Shown piece after piece: positions 51,461-59,550 of a stretch of 64,000 nt of DNA; the stretch's first letter is position 1; each line of letters opens with the position of its first letter. The position numbers and the translations under genes are program-made. The notes under the pieces were generated by a model. The model did not search any database. It had not been told where the DNA came from and worked only from the letters and a program-made list of their open reading frames with translations. Source of the stretch: Gracilibacillus alcaliphilus (GTDB lineage Bacteria > Bacillota > Bacilli > Bacillales > Amphibacillaceae); the NCBI RefSeq assembly GCF_016909015.1, contig NZ_JAFBFA010000017.1:31542-95541 (forward strand). Direction: 5' to 3'.

Positions 51461-53299
51461 GTGGTAAAGTTGAAACATCGTTTTATGAAAATAAAGGCTT
51501 TTTTCTCCAAGTTTAGAAATAAGCTGTTCGCGAATTTTATTGTGATTGCCGTAATTCCGATTTTGATAGTGGGAAGTCTTTCTTATGTCTTAGCCTATCA
51601 TATTGCCAAAGATCGAATCATTGATTCGGTTTCTTATACTAGTACCCAATTAAATACTTCACTGGCAGAACGCTTCACACAAATGGAGGACGCGGCGAAT
51701 GTCATGGAATATTATATGTATACCTTAATTCTGCAATCGGATACATCCTTATCAGAACAATTATCTACCTATAGTAATGTAAGAAACAGCCTGTTTAATC
51801 TGAGCAGGACGTTCGAATTTGGGAACGTGAGTGTTTACACGAATGACCAGTTTATTTTCAGTAATGAAGGAATAACATTTTTCTCTTTTGACGATCTGTC
51901 CATGCGAGGGATAACTATCGAAGAAATGGAACAGCAGGCCAATCAGCTCAACTGGAGTGTGATGCACGATATAAAAGAACCGTTTGTCAAATATAAATCA
52001 AATGCCTCGAATCATTACGTTTCTGTGTCGAAGGCTTTTCAACTAGCAAATAAGGATACACTGGAATATATTTTCTTTATTGATATTCCAGTAGCAGAAA
52101 TAGCCAAACTTCTGGAGGAGAGGGCTATCGGAACCTCCATTAATGCCTATCTGTTAGATGAAAACGGTCAGCTTATTATAGGAGAAGACCAATTTGTCGA
52201 TAGAGAAATGTTATCAGAACAGTTGAACACAAGTGATATTGGCAAAAACAGCACATTAACAGTAGGAGATGCTACGGTAATTATCCAGAGAAATCCTATA
52301 ACACAATGGTTATTAGTGACGGAAGTTCCTAACCAATATATTAGAAGCAATACGAGTGTTTTAATCAGCATATTATTAATCACGCTGGTGTTGACAGTGG
52401 TGGTAGCCATTATCAGCAGTTTATTTATTTCTCATAATTTAAGCAAACGGGTCAACAAGATTGCCGAAGTAATTGATAAAATTAAATCGAACAACCACAG
52501 CATTTATGACACAAATATGGTTTTACCGGTCTCCAATAAGCCGGAGTTTCATGATGAATTTGACCGGCTTTCTTTGGTATTTAACGATATGACTAAGAAA
52601 TTAAGGGAAGATTTTGAGCAAATTTTGACTATGAGAAAAATGGAAGAAAAAATGCAGTTTGAGTTACAGCAATCGAAGATTAATCCGCATTTTCTATACA
52701 ATGTCTTAGATTCGATCAAGAATTGTCAGACTTCAGGAAATATCGAAGAGGCTAATCAAATGATTTCCAGGCTAGCCAAATTTTATCGGTTATTATTGAA
52801 AAAAGAGAATGAATTGATTCCTATTCAGGAAGAGTTAGAAATAGCCACTTTATTTATGGAAATTGAACATATTAATAAAACCAATTCCTTCACATGGGAA
52901 ATTCATACAGATGATATGATTGAAAAATTCCTGCTGCCTAAATTTGTATTGCAGCCGATTATTGAAAACTGTTTAAAGCATGCTTTGTATTATAATGGGG
53001 ATATTTTGCATATTGTCATTTCTTTGGTATATGAAGAAGATTACATCTTGATACAGGTGAAGGATAATGGACAGGGTATCGGTCAGGAGCAATTAATGGA
53101 AATCCGGCAGGTATTAGCAACAAGAAAAATGGATTCGAGGAAGTTTTTTGGTTTAAGTAATGTCAATTATCGAGTAGCCAGTTTTTCTAAGTGTGAGGAA
53201 CCATTGAAAATGATCAGCACACCTAATCAAGGAACTCTAGTAGAAATTCGGATGGATCAAATGTTTCCCGAAGATGGAATAGAGGAGATGACACCATGA
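51461..53299 (+). CDS. Sensor histidine kinase, YesM type
   Basis: 612 residues. Two membrane segments (about 20-42 and 300-325) bracket a roughly 260-residue extracellular sensor; a HAMP domain follows. The His_kinase domain has QQSKINPHFLYNVLDSIKN with the phosphorylated His, and the ATPase box LQPIIENCLKHAL and DNGQGI. YesM kinases sense carbohydrates and pair with AraC-type regulators. The start GTG at 51461 follows AAAAAGGAT; stop overlaps the next start (ATGA). Divergent from the GH172 importer, which it probably controls. Confidence 0.92.
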   Translation: MVKLKHRFMKIKAFFSKFRNKLFANFIVIAVIPILIVGSLSYVLAYHIAKDRIIDSVSYTSTQLNTSLAERFTQMEDAANVMEYYMYTLILQSDTSLSEQLSTYSNVRNSLFNLSRTFEFGNVSVYTNDQFIFSNEGITFFSFDDLSMRGITIEEMEQQANQLNWSVMHDIKEPFVKYKSNASNHYVSVSKAFQLANKDTLEYIFFIDIPVAEIAKLLEERAIGTSINAYLLDENGQLIIGEDQFVDREMLSEQLNTSDIGKNSTLTVGDATVIIQRNPITQWLLVTEVPNQYIRSNTSVLISILLITLVLTVVVAIISSLFISHNLSKRVNKIAEVIDKIKSNNHSIYDTNMVLPVSNKPEFHDEFDRLSLVFNDMTKKLREDFEQILTMRKMEEKMQFELQQSKINPHFLYNVLDSIKNCQTSGNIEEANQMISRLAKFYRLLLKKENELIPIQEELEIATLFMEIEHINKTNSFTWEIHTDDMIEKFLLPKFVLQPIIENCLKHALYYNGDILHIVISLVYEEDYILIQVKDNGQGIGQEQLMEIRQVLATRKMDSRKFFGLSNVNYRVASFSKCEEPLKMISTPNQGTLVEIRMDQMFPEDGIEEMTP

Positions 53300-54879
53300 G
53301 GAAGTTAATCATCGTTGACGACAATGTAAAAACAAGTGAAGGCATCCGGGCACATATAGGGTGGGATCAATTAAATTTGGAAGTGATCGGCATATTTACG
53401 AGCGCTTACGAGGCGTTAGAATTTTTAACCCGGCATTCAATTGATATTATTATTACAGATATTAATATGCCAGCTATGAATGGCATTCAATTGACAAAGG
53501 AAATAATCAAGCAGCAGCCTTTAGTGAAAGTAATTTTTATAAGTGCTCATGATGATTTTATGTATGCCCAGGAAGCTATCCGGCTGGATGTCTTTGATTA
53601 TATTGAAAAACCAATCGATTTTTCTTATTTGGCAGAAAAATTGAAGCAAATGATTGAAATGATCGAGGAGGAACAAGCTATTCTCTATCAGTTAAATGAG
53701 AGTAAACCGCTGTTAATGGAGAAATTTTTTACTGATTTAATTGATTCTAATCCGCAATATGCTTCCTATAATCTGTTAGAACAAGCGGAATTTCTCGGGA
53801 TTGATATTGATAAGAAATCTTATGTTTCTATCGTTATTGATATAAAAAATTTTAAAAATTTAATAAACAAATATACAGTGGAGCAGTGTCACATTGCTTT
53901 GATTCAGCTGAGGAATGCATTGATCAATAGATTATCGTCCAATAGTTTAATCTATTACTGTAATCAAACGGATGAATTAATCTTTATCATAGGTTCGGAT
54001 CACATCAATTTGAAACAATACAGCCAGACAATAGCGGCTTTTTATGCGGAAAACGCTTCTATTTTAGAGTATAAAGTCGGAATTGGCAATATCGTTTCAC
54101 AAATATGGGATATTTCCATGTCCTATCAAAGGGCAAAGCAGGCATTGGAACATCAATTCATTTTTCCTGAATCAACGATATTTGATGCCAATCAACTAAA
54201 GAATCAAGCCAGTAATCCGATCCTCTTTACCTATGAAGATGAAGAAAAGTTAGTAACATTAATTTCTGCCAATGATGTAGAGGGTATGAGCAAGTTTATC
54301 AAACAGCTAGAAAAAACCTGGATCAATGAGTCGCTCCCCCGCAGCTTGATCAGTGCTCATATCTATCGATTAATATCCAGGTTGATAAAATTCACCCATG
54401 ATATCAATTTGAGTGATAAGGATTGGCACTACGAGGCCTCGGTATTTTTTGTCGAGTCGAATCATGTCACCAGCATTAAACAGCTTTCAGAACATTTCTT
54501 TTTGTTATGTAAGAAATTGTGCAGTGTGTTTAATGAATCGATTGCAGACCGAACGGAAATCATCGCAGAGGAAACCAAAAGATATATCCATAATCATTAC
54601 ATGGATAGTGATCTGGGTTTAGAAGTCATAGCGGAGCAAGTTAATTTAAACGCGTCTTATTTAGGTTCGCTGTTTAAGCGGGCTACTCATACTAATATTC
54701 TTAAGTACATTACTAAAGTTAGGATGGAAAAAGCAGAAGAATTATTAAAGAATAAACAGTTGAAGGTGAAAGATATCAGTGAAATGATAGGATACTCCAA
54801 TCAATATTATTTTAGTGCAAGTTTTAAAAAATATTATGGTAAAACCCCGACTGAATTTAGGGAAGAATTAGGGAGATAA
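53296..54879 (+). CDS. AraC-type response regulator, YesN type
   Basis: 527 residues. Receiver domain at the N-terminus with IIVDDN acidic pair, phospho-acceptor Asp in IIITDINMPAMNG and Lys in YIEKPID. A central 250-residue part of unknown detail follows, then two AraC helix-turn-helix units at the C-terminus (LGLEVIAEQVNLNASYLGSLFKR and VKDISEMIGYSNQYYFSASFKK). It is translationally coupled to the kinase. Activation of the divergent importer/GH172 operon is inferred. Confidence 0.93.
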   Translation: MRKLIIVDDNVKTSEGIRAHIGWDQLNLEVIGIFTSAYEALEFLTRHSIDIIITDINMPAMNGIQLTKEIIKQQPLVKVIFISAHDDFMYAQEAIRLDVFDYIEKPIDFSYLAEKLKQMIEMIEEEQAILYQLNESKPLLMEKFFTDLIDSNPQYASYNLLEQAEFLGIDIDKKSYVSIVIDIKNFKNLINKYTVEQCHIALIQLRNALINRLSSNSLIYYCNQTDELIFIIGSDHINLKQYSQTIAAFYAENASILEYKVGIGNIVSQIWDISMSYQRAKQALEHQFIFPESTIFDANQLKNQASNPILFTYEDEEKLVTLISANDVEGMSKFIKQLEKTWINESLPRSLISAHIYRLISRLIKFTHDINLSDKDWHYEASVFFVESNHVTSIKQLSEHFFLLCKKLCSVFNESIADRTEIIAEETKRYIHNHYMDSDLGLEVIAEQVNLNASYLGSLFKRATHTNILKYITKVRMEKAEELLKNKQLKVKDISEMIGYSNQYYFSASFKKYYGKTPTEFREELGR

Positions 54880-54960
54880 ATGCGGTAGTGCGCTGTCAAT
54901 TGTCATTGTTGGAGGAAGCGGTTCTGGATCAGCAGTGAGCGTCTGATGATGTCAAGGGAA

Positions 54961-54995
54961 TAATGGACAAAGCCAAGCGTTTTGTCCATTATTTC
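54961..54995 (+). terminator. Terminator of the YesMN genes
   Basis: TAATGGACAAA and TTTTGTCCATTA arms with an eight-base loop, then TTTC. Confidence 0.75.
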
Positions 54996-55143
54996 TATTA
55001 CATAGATAATCCTTAGCTGGTTTTATCTTCAAAGGAGCCGTTTCACAATAAATTAATAATACTTTTATCCAAAATGGTCTAAAGTGTGTTATAATAGAAA
55101 ATAAGAGCAGGAAAAGCTAAACCTCTAAAAGGAGGAGCTGGCA

Positions 55144-55731
55144 TTGGGGAGAAACAGAAAATATTTAGGGCAAATTTTTTTAGCTTTTCTGAAGATTGCA
55201 CCTGCCACTTTTGGCGGGGGATATGCCATGATTCCATTGATGGAAAAAGAAGTAGTTGAAAAAAGAAAATGGATAAATCCGCAAGAAATTGGTGAAATAT
55301 TTGCCATTGCCCAGTCTGTTCCTGGCGCAATTGCGATTAATTCTGCCATTTTTATCGGTTATCGTTTGGCAGGGGTGCTTGGTGCAATAGCGGCAATGAT
55401 AGGGATATTGCTGCCGACTTTTCTTATCGTGATCGCCCTAAGTATCCTGTTTATTTTTGTGAAAGATAACCCATACATGGAAGCTGCATTTACCGGTATT
55501 CGGGCAGCAGTTGTTGCGATGATTTTGTTTGCTGCTTATAAGATAGGGCTAACGGCCGTTTATGATAAGACCACATTGGTGATTATGATTGTGACGGCTG
55601 TGATTTTACTCTTCTTACAGGTTCATCCTGTTGCCGTTATTTTGGCTGGAATTGCTCTAGGTATTGTGATTGTTAAGGTGAAAGAATGGTTTGGCTATGC
55701 GACACAATTAGAGAAAGACGAAGATAAATAA
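55144..55731 (+). CDS. Chromate transporter subunit, N-terminal half type
   Basis: 195 residues, about six membrane segments, one half of the CHR superfamily. Conserved PATFGGGYAMIPLMEKEVV near the start, PGAIAINSAIFIGYR, and FTGIRAAVVAMI. Start TTG at 55144 with AGGAGG about eight bases upstream. The adjacent gene encodes the second half; Bacillus subtilis YwrA/YwrB form such a pair and give chromate resistance. Sulfate or other oxyanions are possible substrates. A hydrophobic reverse-strand frame here is a shadow. Confidence 0.9.
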   Translation: MGRNRKYLGQIFLAFLKIAPATFGGGYAMIPLMEKEVVEKRKWINPQEIGEIFAIAQSVPGAIAINSAIFIGYRLAGVLGAIAAMIGILLPTFLIVIALSILFIFVKDNPYMEAAFTGIRAAVVAMILFAAYKIGLTAVYDKTTLVIMIVTAVILLFLQVHPVAVILAGIALGIVIVKVKEWFGYATQLEKDEDK

Positions 55732-55748
55732 AGAGGGAGGGACTGCTG

Positions 55749-56285
55749 ATGGAATTGTTGAGCCTGTTTTGGACATTTTTATTAATTGGCACTGTTTCGT
55801 TTGGCGGAGGCTACGCCATGATACCAGTAATTGAAGCAGAGGTAAGCAAACATGGCTGGATGACGACACAGGAATTTACCGATGTTATCGCAGTTGCTGG
55901 CATGTCTCCTGGTCCAATTGCTACTAACAGTGCCATTTTTGTGGGCTACCATACAGCGGCTCTCCCTGGTGCGATTGCTGCCACGTTAGGGATGGTCTTA
56001 CCGTCCTTGGCTCTTATCTTGATTATTGCTTCAGTATTTTTTAAATTTCATCGATTACCTATTGTAAAATCCGCGTTTTACGGGTTGCGTCCGATCATTA
56101 CCGGTTTGATTATTTATTCGGCTATTCATTTTGCTTTGGCTAACCGGGTGCTGGGAGAATGGTCTTTTGAAACAATCAGTTTGCTGGGGATTTTTTCCCT
56201 GTCTTTATTCGCTTTAGTGAAATTGCGGATGCACCCAATTGTGGTCATAGTTTTGGCTGGTATTTGCGGGATCGTGCTATACTAA
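55749..56285 (+). CDS. Chromate transporter subunit, C-terminal half type
   Basis: 178 residues with the same fold as the previous gene: VSFGGGYAMIPVIEAEV, PGPIATNSAIFVGYH and FYGLRPIITGLII. Spacing is 17 bases, so the two are co-translated. Neither is truncated; the split into two short genes is the natural arrangement of this family. Confidence 0.9.
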   Translation: MELLSLFWTFLLIGTVSFGGGYAMIPVIEAEVSKHGWMTTQEFTDVIAVAGMSPGPIATNSAIFVGYHTAALPGAIAATLGMVLPSLALILIIASVFFKFHRLPIVKSAFYGLRPIITGLIIYSAIHFALANRVLGEWSFETISLLGIFSLSLFALVKLRMHPIVVIVLAGICGIVLY

Positions 56286-56291
56286 AAGCGT

Positions 56292-56330
56292 ATGTTCAAA
56301 AATCTGCCGTGTCTTTTTTTGAACATCTCT
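56292..56330 (+). terminator. Hairpin/terminator after the chromate transporter, family B related
   Basis: ATGTTCAAAAA at 56292-56302 and TTTTTGAACAT at 56316-56326, with a T run in the right arm. It is a short version of the family B ends. Confidence 0.75.
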
Positions 56331-56364
56331 TAACAGATAAGGTTGTGGAGGTGAGCAATACATA

Positions 56365-57309
56365 ATGAATGAAGAGAAACGCAGTTGTTGTCAAGTAAGC
56401 AGATCAGATATGATGATGGATAAACAGGAAGAAACTTTGCGAGTAGAAGCAGGAAAGCTGCATGGTACAGATGGAATGGTTTACCTGGCTGGCGGCGAAT
56501 ATTTGATGGGAACCGATCAAGAAGAAGGTTTTAAGGCCGACGGAGAAGGACCAGTACAAAAGGTCACCGTAGCCCCTTTTTATATGGATCAAACAACGGT
56601 AACGAATCAGCAATTCCAAGAATTTGTCGAGGCGACTGATTATCAGACAGAATCGGAGAAATATGGCTGGTCATTTGTGTTTTATCAGTTTATTGCAGAA
56701 GATTTCCCGGGGAATGTTCAAAAAGTGCCGCAGACGCCTTGGTGGCTGGCTGCTGAAGGTGCTTATTGGTATCAGCCAGAGGGTATTGGTTCTAATTTGG
56801 AAGGCCGAATGGATCATCCCGTGATACATGTGTCTTGGAATGACGCGATTGCTTATTGTCACTGGGCAGGTAAACGTCTGCCGACAGAAGCAGAATGGGA
56901 GTATGCTGCTCGGGGAGGATTAGTACAAAAGAGATTTCCTTGGGGAGATGAATTAACGCCAAATGAGGAGCATTACTGTAATATCTGGCAAGGCGACTTT
57001 CCACGGCATAATACGAAGGAAGATGGTTATGTCGGTACAGCTCCTGCGCAATCCTTTCCTGCCAATGGCTACGGCCTTTATAATATGTCAGGCAATGTGT
57101 GGGAATGGTGTGCTGACACTTTCCAAGTCGATCGGCAGGGCAAGATTGACCAAAAACAAGTAGCTGGTAATCTTTCAAAAGTAATGAGAGGCGGTTCCTA
57201 TCTATGTCATCATTCTTATTGTAATCGTTACCGCGTTGCAGCTAGAAGTTCTAACACCGTAGAAAGTTCTTCAGGTAATATTGGCTTTCGATGTGTTAAA
57301 GATGTCTAA
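56365..57309 (+). CDS. Formylglycine-generating enzyme (FGE/SUMF1)
   Basis: Oxidises a cysteine in a substrate protein (normally a sulfatase CxPxR motif) to formylglycine, using Cu and oxygen. 314 residues, no signal peptide. The FGE-sulfatase domain covers about 35-313: FYMDQTTVTNQQFQEFVEA, HPVIHVSWNDAIAYCHWAGK, RLPTEAEWEYAARGG, NMSGNVWEW and the active-site RGGSYLCHHSYCNRYR with C281 and C286 at the spacing of human C336/C341. GFRC ends the fold. GGAGGTGA precedes the ATG. No sulfatase gene is in the window, so the target is elsewhere or another protein. Confidence 0.9.
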   Translation: MNEEKRSCCQVSRSDMMMDKQEETLRVEAGKLHGTDGMVYLAGGEYLMGTDQEEGFKADGEGPVQKVTVAPFYMDQTTVTNQQFQEFVEATDYQTESEKYGWSFVFYQFIAEDFPGNVQKVPQTPWWLAAEGAYWYQPEGIGSNLEGRMDHPVIHVSWNDAIAYCHWAGKRLPTEAEWEYAARGGLVQKRFPWGDELTPNEEHYCNIWQGDFPRHNTKEDGYVGTAPAQSFPANGYGLYNMSGNVWEWCADTFQVDRQGKIDQKQVAGNLSKVMRGGSYLCHHSYCNRYRVAARSSNTVESSSGNIGFRCVKDV

Positions 57310-57341
57310 AATAATGGTGAAAATAGAAAAGTCGAACAGGA

Positions 57342-57381
57342 AGAGAGGGCAGTTCCATAAATGGATTGGTTCTCTTTTTTT
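57342..57381 (+). terminator. Probable terminator of the FGE gene
   Basis: AGAGAGGGCAGTTCCAT pairs imperfectly with ATGGATTGGTTCTCT, followed by TTTTTT. Confidence 0.65.
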
Positions 57382-57656
57382 GTTTAGCAAACACATTTCA
57401 GCTAAATAAGGCTGTTGTACTGTAAAAACCCTAATATCATTTAGTTGATTGTTTGTATTCTGACTAGCAGTTATTATTTTGTTCCTGCCTCATCCCAACA
57501 GCTATGTGTGCTTGAACCAGTTGCCACCGCTGACACAGAGTTTTCATATCAAAAATATTTGGTATAATTCTAGATAACCTGTAAGCTTATTAGTGCAAAG
57601 TCTTACGGCTGATTACAGCCAAGATAAAATGATGCCAAAAAGGAAGGCGATAACCA

Positions 57657-57821
57657 GTGTTTTCTTATGAAGTAATATGTATAAACTGCAAAAAGAAATT
57701 TAATGTTTATGAAGGTACAAGACAGTATCAAAAATATAAAGAGAACCGGCATGGCTTTTTTAGTTGTGAGGACTGTAATCATCGTATCCGCTTCGAGGCA
57801 ATAAGGAACTTCTTTCGTTAG
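57657..57821 (+). CDS. 54-residue Cys4 zinc-ribbon-like protein
   Basis: Starts from GTG with AAGGAAGG nine bases upstream. Reads FSYEVICINCKKKFNVYEG then KENRHGFFSCEDCNHRIRFE: two CxxC pairs, about 33 residues apart, that could bind zinc. Length and Cys layout resemble the DUF2197/YlaI small proteins; assignment is uncertain. It lies alone in the 670-bp gap between FGE and ROK genes; the rest of the gap holds only the repeats listed. Confidence 0.6.
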   Translation: MFSYEVICINCKKKFNVYEGTRQYQKYKENRHGFFSCEDCNHRIRFEAIRNFFR

Positions 57822-57916
57822 TGAACAGGGTTATTTTAACATGGAATTAATGATTAATAATGTAAGTATTGCTTTTCAACGGAAATAAATAGAAGTATAC
57901 TAAAACGGTAAGAGGA

Positions 57917-57944
57917 TGTTCAAAAAGTCCGAACTTTTTGAACA
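57917..57944. repeat. Minimal family B element
   Basis: TGTTCAAAAAGT and ACTTTTTGAACA perfect 12-bp arms with a four-base loop, the same ends as the 250-bp copy at 13048-13296 and flanked by GAGGA and CGCAC as there. Confidence 0.85.
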
Positions 57945-57982
57945 CGCACTGTAAGTTGTTGCATGTAAGGGGGCGGGGGAAT

Positions 57983-59164
57983 ATGTTAAAAGATTTCTTG
58001 CAACAGACCTCTTCGAAATATCATGGGATGAAACTGGTCTATCAATATGTCTATCAGCATGGTCCAGTTACAAAGACAGAACTAGTTGAAAAGACAGGCG
58101 TTAAGCAAACTACGGTCACGAGGCATTTGGATTATTTACTCCAAAACAGGCTGATAAAAATTTCCGAATACCAAGAATCATCAGGTGGCAGGCCGCCTGC
58201 GCTTTATCAAATAGTGCCAGATACAGGATATATAATTGGTGTAGACTTATCTCGGATGGTATCTACAATCGTCTTGGTAAATGCCACATTAGAGGAAATC
58301 GATAGCTTTACATTTACAATGACGGAGGACCACACACCAGAGAAAACATTAGCAATCATTAACCATACAATGGAACAATTCCTTACAACACATCATATTT
58401 CACGTGATCAATTGTTAGGGATTGGCATTGGTGCAGTAGGGCCGCTCAATCGAAAAAAAGGCATGATTATGGATACGAAAGGGTTTATGGCACCAGGGTG
58501 GCGCCAGTTTTCCATTATGGATCATTTACCAAGTTTTCAATCAGAGAAGATCCTCTTAGAAAATGGTGCCAATGTAGCGACACTGCAGGCTTATATGCAG
58601 CAGCTGCAGCAAGAAGAGTCGATCTTATATTGTATCAGCGGCAGAGGGCTACGCTGCGGGGTGCTCGCAGAAGGCCGTTTATTGAAGAATAAGACAGGTG
58701 ATGTAAGTTCTTTCGGTGAAATGATTGTGGATATAGAGCGGAGGCAAACTCTCTCTTCACTTATTACTTATGATTATTTATTACAGGAAGTCAATCGCCG
58801 TTATTTGGAGGAGAAGGAGACACCGTTTTATCCAGAGGCTTTTACCAAGAATACTTTAATGCAGACGTTTTTTAATCAGTTGCAGCAAAAGGATTCTATT
58901 GTTCAAGAGGTAGTGCTTCGTTCGGCAGAAGTGTATGGAGTAGGGCTGGCAAATATTATTAATGTATTGCAGCCGAATCAAATTATCCTGAACAGTGAAC
59001 TTGTTAGGAAATATCCACCATATTATGATAAAATTGTTGAAACTGCAAAATTATATATTGATCGAAAAGAACGAGTACCTATTCAATTCAAACAAGAAAA
59101 ACAGAAAGAGAAAGTGATTGCACGCGGTGCAGCTACGATGATATGGCAGTCCTATTTTTCATAG
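57983..59164 (+). CDS. ROK-family transcriptional regulator
   Basis: 393 residues. MarR-like winged helix at the N-terminus (GPVTKTELVEKTGVKQTTVTRHLD) and a ROK domain. The sugar-kinase ATP site is degraded (IGVDLSRMVSTI instead of DxGGT) and the CxCGxxGC zinc motif is missing, so it is a ligand-binding regulator rather than a kinase, like NagC/XylR-type members. ATG 57983 follows GGGGGCGGGGG; an upstream frame start at 57938 overlaps the family B hairpin. Target genes unknown; odhAB lie downstream but are not an obvious target. Confidence 0.85.
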   Translation: MLKDFLQQTSSKYHGMKLVYQYVYQHGPVTKTELVEKTGVKQTTVTRHLDYLLQNRLIKISEYQESSGGRPPALYQIVPDTGYIIGVDLSRMVSTIVLVNATLEEIDSFTFTMTEDHTPEKTLAIINHTMEQFLTTHHISRDQLLGIGIGAVGPLNRKKGMIMDTKGFMAPGWRQFSIMDHLPSFQSEKILLENGANVATLQAYMQQLQQEESILYCISGRGLRCGVLAEGRLLKNKTGDVSSFGEMIVDIERRQTLSSLITYDYLLQEVNRRYLEEKETPFYPEAFTKNTLMQTFFNQLQQKDSIVQEVVLRSAEVYGVGLANIINVLQPNQIILNSELVRKYPPYYDKIVETAKLYIDRKERVPIQFKQEKQKEKVIARGAATMIWQSYFS

Positions 59165-59317
59165 TCAGGGTAGCGATTGTTAACAGATACGAAGGGTAAT
59201 TTCCAATTATACTGGAAGTTATCCTGTTTTTGATTTAATGTAGAAAAAATGTACAACTTATATTTGGTGATTTTTTAGTTCTAAATATCTATATAAAACC
59301 CATTATAAGTAATAAAA

Positions 59318-59455
59318 ATAAACCGTTTACAAGGTGCGGAAAAAATGGAGAAATTCCTTATCAAATATGGGAAAAATCTATATGGTTCCTATAAAAAAAA
59401 GAATTGAAATATTCCCATCATATATGTTGTTTCCCATAGTAAAATAGGGTATATT
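59318..59455 (+). promoter_or_regulatory. odhA promoter region with cre-like site
   Basis: TTGTTT at 59427-59432, 17 bp, TATATT at 59450-59455. A 12 of 14 cre-like ATAAACCGTTTACA lies at 59318-59331. TATGGGAAA at about 59368 and TTTCCCATA at 59430 are inverted copies around the -35. The 386-bp gap at 59165-59550 holds no gene. Confidence 0.5.
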
Positions 59456-59550
59456 TAAAGATGTAATGTTTTAAACTGTTTAAAATGTTAGAATGATGGA
59501 TGGGAATAAAATTTAGCAGGAGTAAGTGAATTTTAATGGGGGTATAAGAC

